Of a DNA stretch of 64,000 bases, positions 18,033-27,379 are shown in pieces. The position numbers and the translations under genes are program-made. Source of the stretch: Campylobacter lari (GTDB lineage Bacteria > Campylobacterota > Campylobacteria > Campylobacterales > Campylobacteraceae). How positions within the stretch are numbered: position 1 is the stretch's first letter; each line of letters begins with the position of its first letter. The notes under the pieces were generated by a model. It was not told the origin of the DNA, ran no database searches, and worked only from the letters and a program-made list of their open reading frames with translations. The DNA is taken from positions 1,178,001 through 1,242,000 of the forward strand of contig NZ_LR134508.1 in NCBI RefSeq assembly GCF_900638335.1, in the 5' to 3' direction.

Positions 18033-19376
18033 ATGATGAATGATTTTTTAGAAGCACAAGAACTTTTAAAAAATATTCCCAAAGATCAAAGCACCTATGA
18101 AATTAATGAAGCTTTAAAAACTATCAAAAGATACAACGAAGAGCTTTATTTGCAAACTCTTAAATCTTTTGATACTTACACACTTGCAAATGTAGCTACT
18201 ATAACGCCTGAACATATATTAGAAGATATTTTAGAACACCTAAGCATTATAAAGATCGCAAAAGCGGTAGAAGAGCTTGAAAGTGATGATGCAACTGACT
18301 TGATTAAGCGTTTTGAAGAACTAAATCTACAAAAAACCTTAGCTATTTTAAACCGCTTAAGTTCAGAAGATAAAGAAGAAATTTTACGCCTTAAAAACTA
18401 TGATGAAAATACAGCTGGTGCTTATATGCAAACAGAAATTTTCACAGCTTCTATTGATGAGAGTATAGAAAAGGCTATTAAAAGATATAGAATTTTAAAA
18501 CACTCAGGACAAGTGGATCAAATTTTTCAAGTTTATATCATAGATAATCAAGGAAAGCTTTGCAATGCTATCAACTTAAGCGATCTTTTGATTTGGGATT
18601 TTAAACTAAGTTTTGCAGATATTATAAAAAATGATAATGAAAAATATAAATGCTATAGCATTAAAGATCATGAAGATATACAAAAGGCTATCGATATAGT
18701 AGAAGATTATGATTTGAGTGTTTTAGCGGTTGTAAGTGATGATGGAGTGCTTTTAGGTAGAATTACTTATGATGATATTCATGATTTAATCCAAGAAAAT
18801 GCAACAGAGCAAATTTACAACTTAGCCGGAGTTGATGAGGATGCTGAAGAAGAAAGTGCTTTTAAAGCAGCCAAAGCAAGAGCTTTTTGGCTTATGATCA
18901 ACCTTACTACTTCATTAATCTCAGCTAATATCATTAGCCTTTTTTCAGGCGAAATAGAACAACTTGTAGCCTTAGCAGTACTTATGCCTATCGTAGCTTC
19001 TATGGGAGGCAATACAGGATCACAGGCTTTAGCAGTAACAGTTAGAAAACTTTCACTCAATGAAGTAGAATTTAAAGACGCTAAAAAAGTTATATTAAGA
19101 GAGAGTGGAATTTCTTTACTTAATGGGCTTATATTTGCTAGTATTATGAGTATCATAGCTTTTATATGGTTTAAAACAGCTCTTTTGGGGCTTGTTATAG
19201 CATTATCAATGTTAATTAATCTAGCTTTAGCAGGCTTTGTAGGATCTTTTGTACCTTTAACATTGAAAAAATTTAAAATTGATCCAGCAGTAGGCTCAAG
19301 TGTAGTAATTACTGCAATTACCGATGGTTTGGGATTTTTTAGTTTTTTACTTTTAGCAAAAATGATTTTATTATAA
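18033..19376 (+). CDS. mgtE: Magnesium transporter MgtE
   Basis: MgtE is a homodimeric Mg2+ channel gated by its cytosolic domains. The 447-residue protein has the full family layout. An N-terminal helical superfamily domain contains ELESDDATDLIKRF and LSSEDKEEILRL. Two CBS domains follow (ENTAGAYMQTEIFTA, then VVSDDGVLLGRITYDDIHDL), and five transmembrane helices include PIVASMGGNTGSQALAV, the pore region. Two tandem ATGs lie at 18033 and 18036. It is packed between the M23 peptidase and tpx genes. Confidence 0.96.
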   Translation: MMNDFLEAQELLKNIPKDQSTYEINEALKTIKRYNEELYLQTLKSFDTYTLANVATITPEHILEDILEHLSIIKIAKAVEELESDDATDLIKRFEELNLQKTLAILNRLSSEDKEEILRLKNYDENTAGAYMQTEIFTASIDESIEKAIKRYRILKHSGQVDQIFQVYIIDNQGKLCNAINLSDLLIWDFKLSFADIIKNDNEKYKCYSIKDHEDIQKAIDIVEDYDLSVLAVVSDDGVLLGRITYDDIHDLIQENATEQIYNLAGVDEDAEEESAFKAAKARAFWLMINLTTSLISANIISLFSGEIEQLVALAVLMPIVASMGGNTGSQALAVTVRKLSLNEVEFKDAKKVILRESGISLLNGLIFASIMSIIAFIWFKTALLGLVIALSMLINLALAGFVGSFVPLTLKKFKIDPAVGSSVVITAITDGLGFFSFLLLAKMILL

Positions 19377-19388
19377 AAAAGGAAAATT

Positions 19389-19907
19389 ATGGCAAGCATC
19401 ACATATAAAAACCAAGAAATAGAACTCATAGGAGATCAGCTAGAAGTTGGTGATAATGCTCCAAGAATAACTCTAAGAACTAAAAATCTCGCCCCAGTAG
19501 AAATAGCACCCCCTGGAAAAACTCAAATTTTACTAACCTTTCCTAGTTTAGATACTCAAGTATGCTCAAAGCAAGCCAAAGAAACCAACAAAAGACTAAC
19601 TTCAATGAAAAATATTGAGGTTATCACCATTAGCATGGATTTACCTTTTGCTATGGATCGTTTTTGCGCTACCGAAGGAGTTGATGATATTATTGTAGCA
19701 AGTGATTTTGCTTTTAAAGATTTTGGTATTAACTATGGAGTTTTAATAGGCGATAGTGTATTTGCAGGATTATTAGCAAGAGCAGCCTTTGTAGTCAAAG
19801 ACGGAAAAATAGTATATAAGCAACTTGTGGAAGAATTAATGGGAAAAATTGATTTTAAGGATTTAGAGCTTTTTATGCATAAAAATTATGGTTACCCTTT
19901 GAATTAA
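19389..19907 (+). CDS. tpx: Thiol peroxidase
   Basis: Tpx is an atypical two-cysteine peroxiredoxin that reduces hydrogen peroxide and lipid hydroperoxides using thioredoxin. The 172-residue product has the peroxidatic site FPSLDTQVCS (C59) and the resolving cysteine in DRFCATEGV (C93). Length is usual. The ATG at 19389 follows an AAGGAAAATT site 12 bases after mgtE, so cotranscription is possible. Its TAA stop shares the TTAA tetramer with the stop of the convergent dnaB gene. Confidence 0.96.
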   Translation: MASITYKNQEIELIGDQLEVGDNAPRITLRTKNLAPVEIAPPGKTQILLTFPSLDTQVCSKQAKETNKRLTSMKNIEVITISMDLPFAMDRFCATEGVDDIIVASDFAFKDFGINYGVLIGDSVFAGLLARAAFVVKDGKIVYKQLVEELMGKIDFKDLELFMHKNYGYPLN

Positions 19908-21289
19908 CCTTCAAAGTTTGTAACCACAAAATCTTCTTTTGGAGCTTCAATAAAGCAAGATTTTTCTTTTAAGAAGAGCAAATCCACATGCCCTACAGGA
20001 CCATTTCTATTTTTACCTATAATAAGCTCAGCCTTTTCTTGCATAGGATTTGGCATAAATTTTCTCTCATAAGTTTTGCCTTCATTTTTTGCTTTATTTT
20101 CTCTTTCTTTTTCTTCTTGCTCTCTATAAACCTCATCTCTATATACAAACAAAATGGTATCTGCATCTTGTTCTATAGCACCACTTTCTCTTAAATCACT
20201 AAGCATAGGACGCTTATTTGCTCTACTTTCCAATGAACGATTAAGCTGAGATAAAGCGACCACAGGCATATTTAATTCTCTTGCTAAAAGTTTTAAACCT
20301 CTTGAAATTTCACTCACTTGCAAATGCCTATCATTAAAAGCTGAATTACTCATCATAAGACCGATGTAGTCAACTACGCAAAGTTCAATACTCTCATCTT
20401 GGGCTTTGATTTTGCGTAAAATTGAACGAATATCTGCTATGCTAGCATAACCGCTATCGTAAATATAAAGATTTTGTTGTGCATATTCATTACAAGCATC
20501 ACCCACCCTACTCCACTCATCATCATTTAAATCTGCGATTAGAATTTTTTGCAAAGGAATAGAGGTTTTTGCGCTGATTAATCTTTGCATGATTTGTGTA
20601 GCAGGCATTTCTAGTGAAAACATCACAACGCCTTTATTTTGCCTTAGTGTTTTTTCTATAAAATTTAAACAAATCGTAGTTTTTCCCATACCAGGGCGTG
20701 CTGCGATGATTACAAGATCACCAGGTTTAAAGCCTTTTGTCATTTTATTAAGCTCACTAAAACCTGTATCAAGTCCCAAAATATCTTTGTTTTCTGCTTC
20801 TTTTTGCTTTTTAAACTCATCCATAAGTTCAGACATCACCATAGTCATATCCTTAATACTATTACTATTTACACGGTTGGTAAGATTAAAAATCTCTTTG
20901 CCTATTTCATCTGAAATTTGAGAAATGCTTTTATCTTCATTTACCCTTGTAGGTATAGTATAAGCAAAATTTAAAAGTTGGCGTCTAATGGACTTTTCCC
21001 TTAGTTCATAAGCGTATTTGCTCACATCTGCTATGGAGGTAGTGGCTAAAACTTCAGCTAAAATTTGCTCATCTACTTTTTTATGTTTTCTTATAAAACT
21101 TGCACTTATAGGCTCGCCTGCATTCACACAAGCTAAAATCGCTTTGTAAATATCTTGATGAGCTTTGAGTGAAAAATCATTAATCTCAATATCTGAAGAA
21201 ATACTAAAAAAAGAATCCTCACTGAATATACAAGAACTTAAAATCGCCCTTTCAAGATCTAAATCAAAATGCTCATTATTGTAACTCAT
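19904..21289 (-). CDS. dnaB: Replicative DNA helicase
   Basis: DnaB is the hexameric 5'-3' helicase of the replication fork. The 461-residue protein has an N-terminal dimerisation domain (about 1-110), a linker, and a RecA-like domain. That domain has Walker A ARPGMGKTT around residues 193-201, Walker B ELCVVDYIGLM, and the DnaB motifs LSQLNRSLESR and SDLRESGAIEQDAD. No intein or insertion is present. It converges with tpx, sharing the TTAA at 19904-19907, and lies upstream-to-downstream after cysM with a 12-base gap. Confidence 0.97.
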   Translation of the reverse strand: MSYNNEHFDLDLERAILSSCIFSEDSFFSISSDIEINDFSLKAHQDIYKAILACVNAGEPISASFIRKHKKVDEQILAEVLATTSIADVSKYAYELREKSIRRQLLNFAYTIPTRVNEDKSISQISDEIGKEIFNLTNRVNSNSIKDMTMVMSELMDEFKKQKEAENKDILGLDTGFSELNKMTKGFKPGDLVIIAARPGMGKTTICLNFIEKTLRQNKGVVMFSLEMPATQIMQRLISAKTSIPLQKILIADLNDDEWSRVGDACNEYAQQNLYIYDSGYASIADIRSILRKIKAQDESIELCVVDYIGLMMSNSAFNDRHLQVSEISRGLKLLARELNMPVVALSQLNRSLESRANKRPMLSDLRESGAIEQDADTILFVYRDEVYREQEEKERENKAKNEGKTYERKFMPNPMQEKAELIIGKNRNGPVGHVDLLFLKEKSCFIEAPKEDFVVTNFEG

Positions 21290-21301
21290 ACATACTCCAA
21301 A

Positions 21302-22204
21302 TTATAAATTTGCAAATAAATCAGTTGATAAATATCGCTCTGCTGTATCATTTAACATAGTTAAGACTTTTTTATCGGGATTTTCTAAAGCGATTTTTCT
21401 AGCCATATATATATTTGCACCACTTGAAATTCCTGCCATTATGCCGTTTTTACCAAGCTCTAAGGCTGTATTTATAGCATCTTCATTACTTACACAAACT
21501 ATCTCATCTATAATTTTTTGATTTAAAATTTTAGGAATAAAATTTGCACCTATACCTTGAATTTTATGACTTGCAGCGGTATTTTGACTCAAAAGTGGTG
21601 AGGCTGCAGGTTCTAAAGCTATGATTTTGATATTAGGATTGTGTTCTTTTAAAATTTCTCCTACCCCACTTATAGTCCCACCTGTGCCAAAACCTGCTAA
21701 AAAAATATCAAGGTCAGGCAAAGCTTTTAAAATTTCTAAAGCAGTATTTTTTCTATGTGCGTTTTTGTTGTTGATATTTTCAAATTGACTTACCATAAAC
21801 GAATTTGGAATTTCACTCAAAAGCTCATTAGCTCTATCAAGTGCTCCTTGCATACCCTTGCTTGTTTGAGTAAGCTCTAGCTTTGCACCAAAAAAACTCA
21901 TCATTTTTCTACGCTCAATACTCATAGACTCAGGCATAGCTATGATAAGTTTAAGCTTTAAGCTTGCGCAAATCATTGCTAAAGCTATGCCAGTATTTCC
22001 GCTAGTGGCTTCTATAATAGTTGTTTCTTGATTGATCTTACCCTCACTTAAAGCTTGTTTTATCATCTCTACAGCCGCTCTATCTTTTATAGAATGACTT
22101 GGATTAAAATACTCACATTTAGCATAAAGATTTGGAGCAAATTCTTTTAAAGAAACAATCGGAGTATTACCTATACAATCTAAAATATTATTATAAACTG
22201 ACAT
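21302..22204 (-). CDS. cysM: Cysteine synthase B (O-acetylserine sulfhydrylase)
   Basis: This PLP enzyme forms cysteine from O-acetylserine and sulfide or thiosulfate. The 300-residue product shows the PLP lysine in NPSHSIKDRAAV (CysM type), the EATSGNTGIALA asparagine loop, and the phosphate-binding GFGTGGTISGVGE. The C-terminus has GISSGANIYMA. In C. jejuni, from memory, cysM is followed in order by hup and ciaB; here hup is still adjacent but ciaB is 41 kb away. Leftward with dnaB, probably the same transcript. Confidence 0.93.
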   Translation of the reverse strand: MSVYNNILDCIGNTPIVSLKEFAPNLYAKCEYFNPSHSIKDRAAVEMIKQALSEGKINQETTIIEATSGNTGIALAMICASLKLKLIIAMPESMSIERRKMMSFFGAKLELTQTSKGMQGALDRANELLSEIPNSFMVSQFENINNKNAHRKNTALEILKALPDLDIFLAGFGTGGTISGVGEILKEHNPNIKIIALEPAASPLLSQNTAASHKIQGIGANFIPKILNQKIIDEIVCVSNEDAINTALELGKNGIMAGISSGANIYMARKIALENPDKKVLTMLNDTAERYLSTDLFANL

Positions 22205-22263
22205 TGCTTTCCTTGTAATTTTTTAAAAACAATATCAAAAGAAAATTAATACTTAATCTATGA

Positions 22264-22293
22264 AGAAAAACGCAAAAGTTAGAAACTTTTGCG
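22264..22293 (-). terminator. Intrinsic terminator of hup
   Basis: A perfect 10-base inverted repeat, CGCAAAAGTT / AACTTTTGCG (22271-22280 with 22284-22293), has a 3-base loop. On the minus strand it is followed by TTTTTC. It lies just after the hup stop at 22301 and before cysM, so it should separate the two. Confidence 0.85.
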
Positions 22294-22300
22294 CAAAGAA

Positions 22301-22603
22301 TTATTTTTTAGCTTTTTTAGCGGTTTTAGCAGCAGCAACTGCATCTTTAAGGTTTTTACCTACTTTAAATTTAGCAACTTTAGTAGCAGGTACTTTGATA
22401 GTAGCACCAGTGCTTGGTACTCTAGCTTCTCTAGCAGCTCTTTCAGCTACAGAAAATGTACCAAAACCGATAAAGCTAATGCTATCACCTTTAGCTAATA
22501 CATCAGTAATAGTAGCGATTACTGCATCAGTAGCTGCAGTTGCATCTTTTTTAGTTAGCCCAGCAGTTTGAGCAACTTGAGAAATAAAATCTGCTTTAGT
22601 CAT
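22301..22603 (-). CDS. hup: HU-family DNA-binding protein
   Basis: HU is a small histone-like nucleoid protein that bends DNA. The 100-residue product has the N-terminal helical region TKADFISQVAQTAGLTKKDA, the segment ISFIGFGTFSVAERAAR leading into the DNA-binding beta arms, and a Lys/Ala-rich C-terminal tail (KTAKKAKK). The tail is longer than in E. coli HU but common in Campylobacter. It has a strong AAGGAGC site and its own terminator, so it is likely monocistronic. It marks the left boundary of the LOS locus. Confidence 0.96.
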   Translation of the reverse strand: MTKADFISQVAQTAGLTKKDATAATDAVIATITDVLAKGDSISFIGFGTFSVAERAAREARVPSTGATIKVPATKVAKFKVGKNLKDAVAAAKTAKKAKK

Positions 22604-22681
22604 AAAAAGCTCCTTGATTAAAAATGATTGTTAAGTTTAACACATTTATCAAGCTTTTGCAAGAGGTTTTGCATATAATTA

Positions 22682-23818
22682 CTAATTTTCGTTGTTTGCA
22701 TCTGGAAAATATTTTTTTACAGCTTTTATAAATTCATCAATATTATATTTTCTAATTTTATTTTCAAAATTTTCAAGATACTCTTCAATATTAGTCTTAG
22801 TGAGAATATTTGTTTGGTTCTTTATTGCTATAAGTTGTATCTCATTCATATCGATATTGTAGTGTGTTAAATCTCTGTAATTTGCAATATTATCTGCATA
22901 ATCTAAATCATCAAATCCATATATTTTAACGTTTTGATATTTACTTGTCTCTAAAACAATCCAATGAAGAATAGATTTGATCCTACTAAAATACAATCCC
23001 CTGTCTCCATTGTCAATTGAATAAAACAGACGAGAATAAGATGGTATTAAAATATCAAAATTAATTTGAGGATTTTTTTCAATTATTTCCAACAAATAAA
23101 CTTTTAAAATATTTTGCATTTGTTTCATTTTTACTTGCGTTTCGCTATAATTATTTTTTATTATAAATTTTGAATGTCGTATTTTTTCAAAGGCAAAATC
23201 TGTCCCTTTGTAGTGTTTTGAAGATTTCAACCAATTATCAAAACCACCAAACCTATGCCCCACATCATTTATCCAAAAAGTTCTTGAGTCCAAATCTTTG
23301 TTCTTGTAACAATCATCATTAATATTTAAAATACAAAACAAAAATCTTTTTTGTAAATAAACTAATATATCATTATAATAATTATTATCATATAAAAAAT
23401 CAAAGTATTTCGTATCTCTTGTAGCTAAATCTAAAATCATTGTCAGATCCAAGGAATAAATCACGCGTTTGATATTTTTATTTTTTAAAAAAGTATAATT
23501 TAAAAAAATAGCCCTTTCATTAAAATAAAGTCCTGGGGAAGATATATTAATAAACCGTTCGTTTAAAAGAGTATTGGCTTTCTTAGGAGAAGTATTTTCC
23601 AGCATTGAACTACCTATGATAATACTATCAAAACTATAATTTTTAATTATTCCTTGGTTAGCTAATCTAGAATCCTTATCAAAGCTTTCTGCTCTAAACC
23701 AAGGTTTATGATAAAGCATTAGAGGATCGTATATAAACATATAAACAAGATAGCAAAAAATAAAAGGTAAAGGTATAAATAAAACCTTTAATACAAATTT
23801 TTTATACGATTTAAACAT
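22682..23818 (-). CDS. SGNH-type acyltransferase partner protein, copy 1
   Basis: The 378-residue protein has one N-terminal transmembrane helix and a large domain that should face the periplasm. The SGNH-type nucleophile motif is seen as IIIGSSMLEN (S71) and the Asp-His dyad as RDLTHYN (D316, H319), as in AlgJ/AlgX/DltD-like partners of MBOAT proteins. It follows the MBOAT gene by eight bases, so the two likely work as one transfer system: the MBOAT brings an acyl group across the membrane and this protein attaches it to a glycan. The acceptor is unknown; LOS is suggested by context. It is a divergent paralogue of the gene at 26267-27379, with nearly identical first nine residues. Confidence 0.72.
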   Translation of the reverse strand: MFKSYKKFVLKVLFIPLPFIFCYLVYMFIYDPLMLYHKPWFRAESFDKDSRLANQGIIKNYSFDSIIIGSSMLENTSPKKANTLLNERFINISSPGLYFNERAIFLNYTFLKNKNIKRVIYSLDLTMILDLATRDTKYFDFLYDNNYYNDILVYLQKRFLFCILNINDDCYKNKDLDSRTFWINDVGHRFGGFDNWLKSSKHYKGTDFAFEKIRHSKFIIKNNYSETQVKMKQMQNILKVYLLEIIEKNPQINFDILIPSYSRLFYSIDNGDRGLYFSRIKSILHWIVLETSKYQNVKIYGFDDLDYADNIANYRDLTHYNIDMNEIQLIAIKNQTNILTKTNIEEYLENFENKIRKYNIDEFIKAVKKYFPDANNEN

Positions 23819-25347
23819 TTTTATCCTTAGAAGTTAAAATAAATAAATTCAGTATAGGGAATTACACCTAAAATAAATATAGATGTATATAAGAAAAATA
23901 TAACAACTAAAATATAAAATACATTGGGTTTCATAACATTAGTTTTTTCGATACTATTTTTAAACCCAATACATAAAATCATACAAACGATAATGTAAAT
24001 TAAAGTTTCATTACTACCATTGATGGAAGCCAAAGTATGTTTCCATCTTGAATAAAATCTGTATGGCAATTCCATCCAAGTTATACCAAACATAGCTTTT
24101 AAAAGATTTATAGCACCTTGAAGATTTTCGCTTCTAAAAAATATCCACGCAAGATTAATAAAATTAAAAGTTACAAACCATGCAAATATTTTATAAATGA
24201 TGCTTTCTTTAAATTTTACATTTGGGGTTATAAAAGCATATATTCTATGAAGTACCATAGCTAGTCCATGCAACACCCCCCATATCACAAAACCCCATCC
24301 AGCTCCATGCCATACTCCACTAACAAAAGCTACTATAAAAAGATTTCTTAAATTTATAATCTTAGAAACTCTATTACCACCTAAAGGTATATATAAATAA
24401 TCTTTTAAAAATTTACCTAATGTTATATGCCATCTTCTCCAAAAATCACTTATATTTAATGCTTTATAAGGAGAGTTAAAATTAATAGGAAGTTTTATAC
24501 TAAAAAATAAAGCTATACCTATAGCCATATCACAATAGCCACTAAAATCAAAATAAAGCTGAAAAGTATAAGATAAAGAAGTTGCCCAAGCTTCAAAAAT
24601 ATTTAAAGTACCTCCATTTTCAACTATCTTAAACCCTGCATTAGCCCAAAGCGCAAAAGAATCAGCAATATATACTTTCTTAAATAAACCCATAGAAAAT
24701 ATAAATAATCCTTTAGCTATATTTTCCCAATTAATAAGAATAGAATTATTCCAAAGCATACTCTTAAATTGAGGCATCATTTCTTTATGATGCACTATTG
24801 GACCTGCTATAAGTTGAGGAAAAAATGTTATAAACAAAGCATAATCTAAAATATTTATTTTATATGTATTTTCACTTTTTAAACTTTCTATATTTGTTCT
24901 TTTATAACAATCTACTAAAAAAGCAATTTGTTGAAAAGTAAAAAAAGATATAGCTAAAGGTAGTAATATATGCGGCAAAGGAATATTAAAATCTAGTTGG
25001 ACTATTTGAAAAAATACATTAAAATTTTCTAAAAGAAAATCAGTGTATTTAAAAAAAGCAAGTAAAGCTAAATTAAAAAACACACCACTATAAAATAACA
25101 ATTTTACTTTTTTTCTATTAAGTAAAATTAAATTTGCAAGATAAAAATTCACACCCATAGAAAGCAATAAAATCAAAACATATTCAACCTTCCAAAAAGC
25201 ATAAAAAAATAAACTTGCTAAGACTAAAAATAATTTTGCGCTTTGAATATGATTAAATTTTTTAAGCATATAAAATATAATTAAAACTATAGGTAAAAAT
25301 ATAAATATAAATTCATAAGAACTAAAAACCATTTATACTCCTGAAAA
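23792..25347 (-). repeat. MBOAT cassette direct repeat, copy 1
   Basis: A direct repeat of 1556 bases matches 27353-28905. It spans the first codons of the SGNH gene, the intergenic eight bases, the whole MBOAT gene and 15 bases upstream of it. Identity is near complete except for two patches in the MBOAT 3' region. Confidence 0.9.
23827..25332 (-). CDS. MBOAT family O-acyltransferase (AlgI/PatA-like), copy 1
   Basis: The 501-residue polytopic protein has about eleven hydrophobic helices. AlgI-type motifs are present: FFPQLIAGPIVHHKEMMPQF, SDFWRRWHITLGKFLKDYL and GVWHGAGWGFVIWGVLHG, with the conserved histidine at H342. MBOATs of this group pass acetyl or similar groups across the inner membrane to an SGNH partner, here encoded eight bases downstream. 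The ATG directly abuts the waaF stop, and its AGGAGT ribosome site overlaps the end of waaF. It matches the protein at 27388-28890 at all but five positions of the first 423 residues, then differs in two C-terminal patches. The transferred group and acceptor are not known. Confidence 0.88.
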   Translation of the reverse strand: MVFSSYEFIFIFLPIVLIIFYMLKKFNHIQSAKLFLVLASLFFYAFWKVEYVLILLLSMGVNFYLANLILLNRKKVKLLFYSGVFFNLALLAFFKYTDFLLENFNVFFQIVQLDFNIPLPHILLPLAISFFTFQQIAFLVDCYKRTNIESLKSENTYKINILDYALFITFFPQLIAGPIVHHKEMMPQFKSMLWNNSILINWENIAKGLFIFSMGLFKKVYIADSFALWANAGFKIVENGGTLNIFEAWATSLSYTFQLYFDFSGYCDMAIGIALFFSIKLPINFNSPYKALNISDFWRRWHITLGKFLKDYLYIPLGGNRVSKIINLRNLFIVAFVSGVWHGAGWGFVIWGVLHGLAMVLHRIYAFITPNVKFKESIIYKIFAWFVTFNFINLAWIFFRSENLQGAINLLKAMFGITWMELPYRFYSRWKHTLASINGSNETLIYIIVCMILCIGFKNSIEKTNVMKPNVFYILVVIFFLYTSIFILGVIPYTEFIYFNF

Positions 25348-26253
25348 ATTTTTTGCTAAATTTATTACCACATCAGGCTTTAAGTCTTTCATACATTTAT
25401 GATGTTTTAAAGGGCAGACCTTTTGCATACAAGGCATACAAACTAAATTTAAGTGTGCTATTTTAGCATTTTCTTGCCAAGGTGAGGTTTGACTAAATTT
25501 AGTAGAGCCAAAAACAGCCACCGTTTTCACTCCATAAACTGCGCCTATATGCATAGGACCACTATCGTTTGTGATTAGTAAATCAAGCATAGAAATATTT
25601 TTACATAAAGTATAAATGCTAGTTTTACCACAAAGATTTTTTGCCCTTATGCCTTCTTTTAGAAGAAATTGTTCAATTTCATCACAAATTTCTCTCTCAC
25701 TTTCTACTCCAAAGATTAAAATTTGATGCGTGGAGCTAAATTCTTTTGCTACCCTTGCAAAATAACTCGCCTCCCATCTTTTAGCACTTCCAAAATGTGC
25801 ACCTGGATTTATACCTAAAATTTTTTGAGTTGATTTTGCTTTTATAGGGAGTTTTAAAGAATTTGAAGTGGCTTTAAAATTTAAGGCTTTTTCTATGAAA
25901 TTTAAGTACTTTAAGACTTGATGTTCTTCTTTTAGAATATTTTTATCAAAATAAAATCTTTTTTTTGCTTTAATTAGATTTAAAATGATCTTACTTGAAA
26001 ATGCCGAGCGAAACGAAAAAGCTAGATCAAATTTACCAAGGTTTTTTCTAGCTTGTAAAATTTGCTTATATCTTTGTTTTTTATTTTCTACTAAAATTTG
26101 AGCATTTTCAAAGCGTTTAAAAAGCTCTGTACTCACAAAAGAACCATAAAAAGTAAATTTAGCTTGGGGATACTTTTCTTTTATAGCATAAATAGCCGCA
26201 CTAGCCATCACCGCATCGCCAAGCCAAGTAGGAAGGTTGATAAAAATATTCAT
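25333..26253 (-). CDS. waaF: ADP-heptose:LPS heptosyltransferase II
   Basis: WaaF adds the second L-glycero-D-manno-heptose to the LOS inner core. The 306-residue GT9 enzyme begins with IFINLPTWLGDAVMASAA, carries GINPGAHFGSAKRWEA for ADP-heptose binding, and has the catalytic-domain motif ITNDSGPMHIGAVYGVKTVA. The C-terminus has CMPCMQKVCPLKHHKCM. It resembles the C. jejuni WaaF I remember, and with WaaC at 42087-43106 it brackets the LOS locus. It sits between the two O-acyltransferase cassettes. SGNH copy 2 ends 13 bases upstream, and MBOAT copy 1 starts immediately after it. Confidence 0.92.
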   Translation of the reverse strand: MNIFINLPTWLGDAVMASAAIYAIKEKYPQAKFTFYGSFVSTELFKRFENAQILVENKKQRYKQILQARKNLGKFDLAFSFRSAFSSKIILNLIKAKKRFYFDKNILKEEHQVLKYLNFIEKALNFKATSNSLKLPIKAKSTQKILGINPGAHFGSAKRWEASYFARVAKEFSSTHQILIFGVESEREICDEIEQFLLKEGIRAKNLCGKTSIYTLCKNISMLDLLITNDSGPMHIGAVYGVKTVAVFGSTKFSQTSPWQENAKIAHLNLVCMPCMQKVCPLKHHKCMKDLKPDVVINLAKNFSGV

Positions 26254-26266
26254 AAGACTCCAATTG

Positions 26267-27379
26267 TTAATTCTGCTTTATTTGATCGTATAAAGGCTTT
26301 AAATTTAATATTTCAATTTTATCTTCAATCGTTTTTAAATATTTATCGATATTTTGATAATTTATAATATGGGTCTGATTTTTTATAGCGTTAAGTTGAA
26401 TTGAATTCATATCAATATTATAATGATTTAAATCTTTATAATTTGCAATATCATCTGCATAATCTAAATCATCAAATCCATATATTTTAGCATTTTCATA
26501 AGGTCTAATCTGCAAAACAATATATTTTATTAACTTTGACCACTTATTATAATATTGATTTTCAGCTTGCATCATTCTATGATAAATTCTGCTATATGTT
26601 GGCAAAATTAAAGAAAATTTAATATTTGGATATTTTTCAATATAATTAATTAAATAAAGCTGAATATGTTGTTTTAAATCATCAAAATTATCATAAGATA
26701 CCCTATGTTTATATCTTCCTTCATATAAATCAATAATACTTGCAATATCCTTACGAACACCTTCTTCTATATTTTTAATCCAATTTTTAATCCCTCCAAA
26801 TTGCTTTTGCGCAATCGGACTTTTAATCCACTTTGGTAAGTTTTCCAACTCAGTATCACTTCCAACACATTTTTTGCTACTAGAAAATTTCAATGCACAT
26901 GAAATAAATTTTTTATTGAGATAAAATTTTAAATCATTATAGTAATTATCATCATATAAAAAATCAAAATTTCTAGTATCATGATTTTTTATATTCATAA
27001 TAGCAAATTCATCCAAAGAAATTATCAAATGCTTGATGTCTCTTTTTTTTAAAGCATAATCTAAAATAATTTTTCTTTGATTAAAAGTACTTCCACCTAT
27101 TGATAAATTAATAAATTGTCCCCCAAGTTTAGAAGATGCTTCTGCAGACGAAGTATTTTGTAGCATTGAACTACCTATAATTAAAGAATCAAAATTACTA
27201 TAATCAATTATTCCTCTAGCGCTAATAATTACGTCATTATAATATGTTTTTTTTCTAAGCCAAGGTTCATGATAAAGTTGCAATGGATCATACACATAAA
27301 GTAAACTCCCCAAAAACAACACAAAAGGCAAAGGTATTAATAAAGAATAAATTACAAATTTTTTATATGATTTAAACAT
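26267..27379 (-). CDS. SGNH-type acyltransferase partner protein, copy 2
   Basis: The 370-residue paralogue of the protein at 22682-23818 is overall moderately diverged. It shares MFKSYKKFV at the start, the N-terminal transmembrane helix, YDPLQLYHEPW, the nucleophile motif LIIGSSMLQN (S71) and KDLNHYN (D316, H319). The triad therefore falls at identical numbers in both copies, and both should be active. The middle third (about 75-290) differs most, which could mean a different acceptor. It follows MBOAT copy 2 by eight bases and precedes waaF by 13. Function is inferred from motif and pairing. Confidence 0.72.
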   Translation of the reverse strand: MFKSYKKFVIYSLLIPLPFVLFLGSLLYVYDPLQLYHEPWLRKKTYYNDVIISARGIIDYSNFDSLIIGSSMLQNTSSAEASSKLGGQFINLSIGGSTFNQRKIILDYALKKRDIKHLIISLDEFAIMNIKNHDTRNFDFLYDDNYYNDLKFYLNKKFISCALKFSSSKKCVGSDTELENLPKWIKSPIAQKQFGGIKNWIKNIEEGVRKDIASIIDLYEGRYKHRVSYDNFDDLKQHIQLYLINYIEKYPNIKFSLILPTYSRIYHRMMQAENQYYNKWSKLIKYIVLQIRPYENAKIYGFDDLDYADDIANYKDLNHYNIDMNSIQLNAIKNQTHIINYQNIDKYLKTIEDKIEILNLKPLYDQIKQN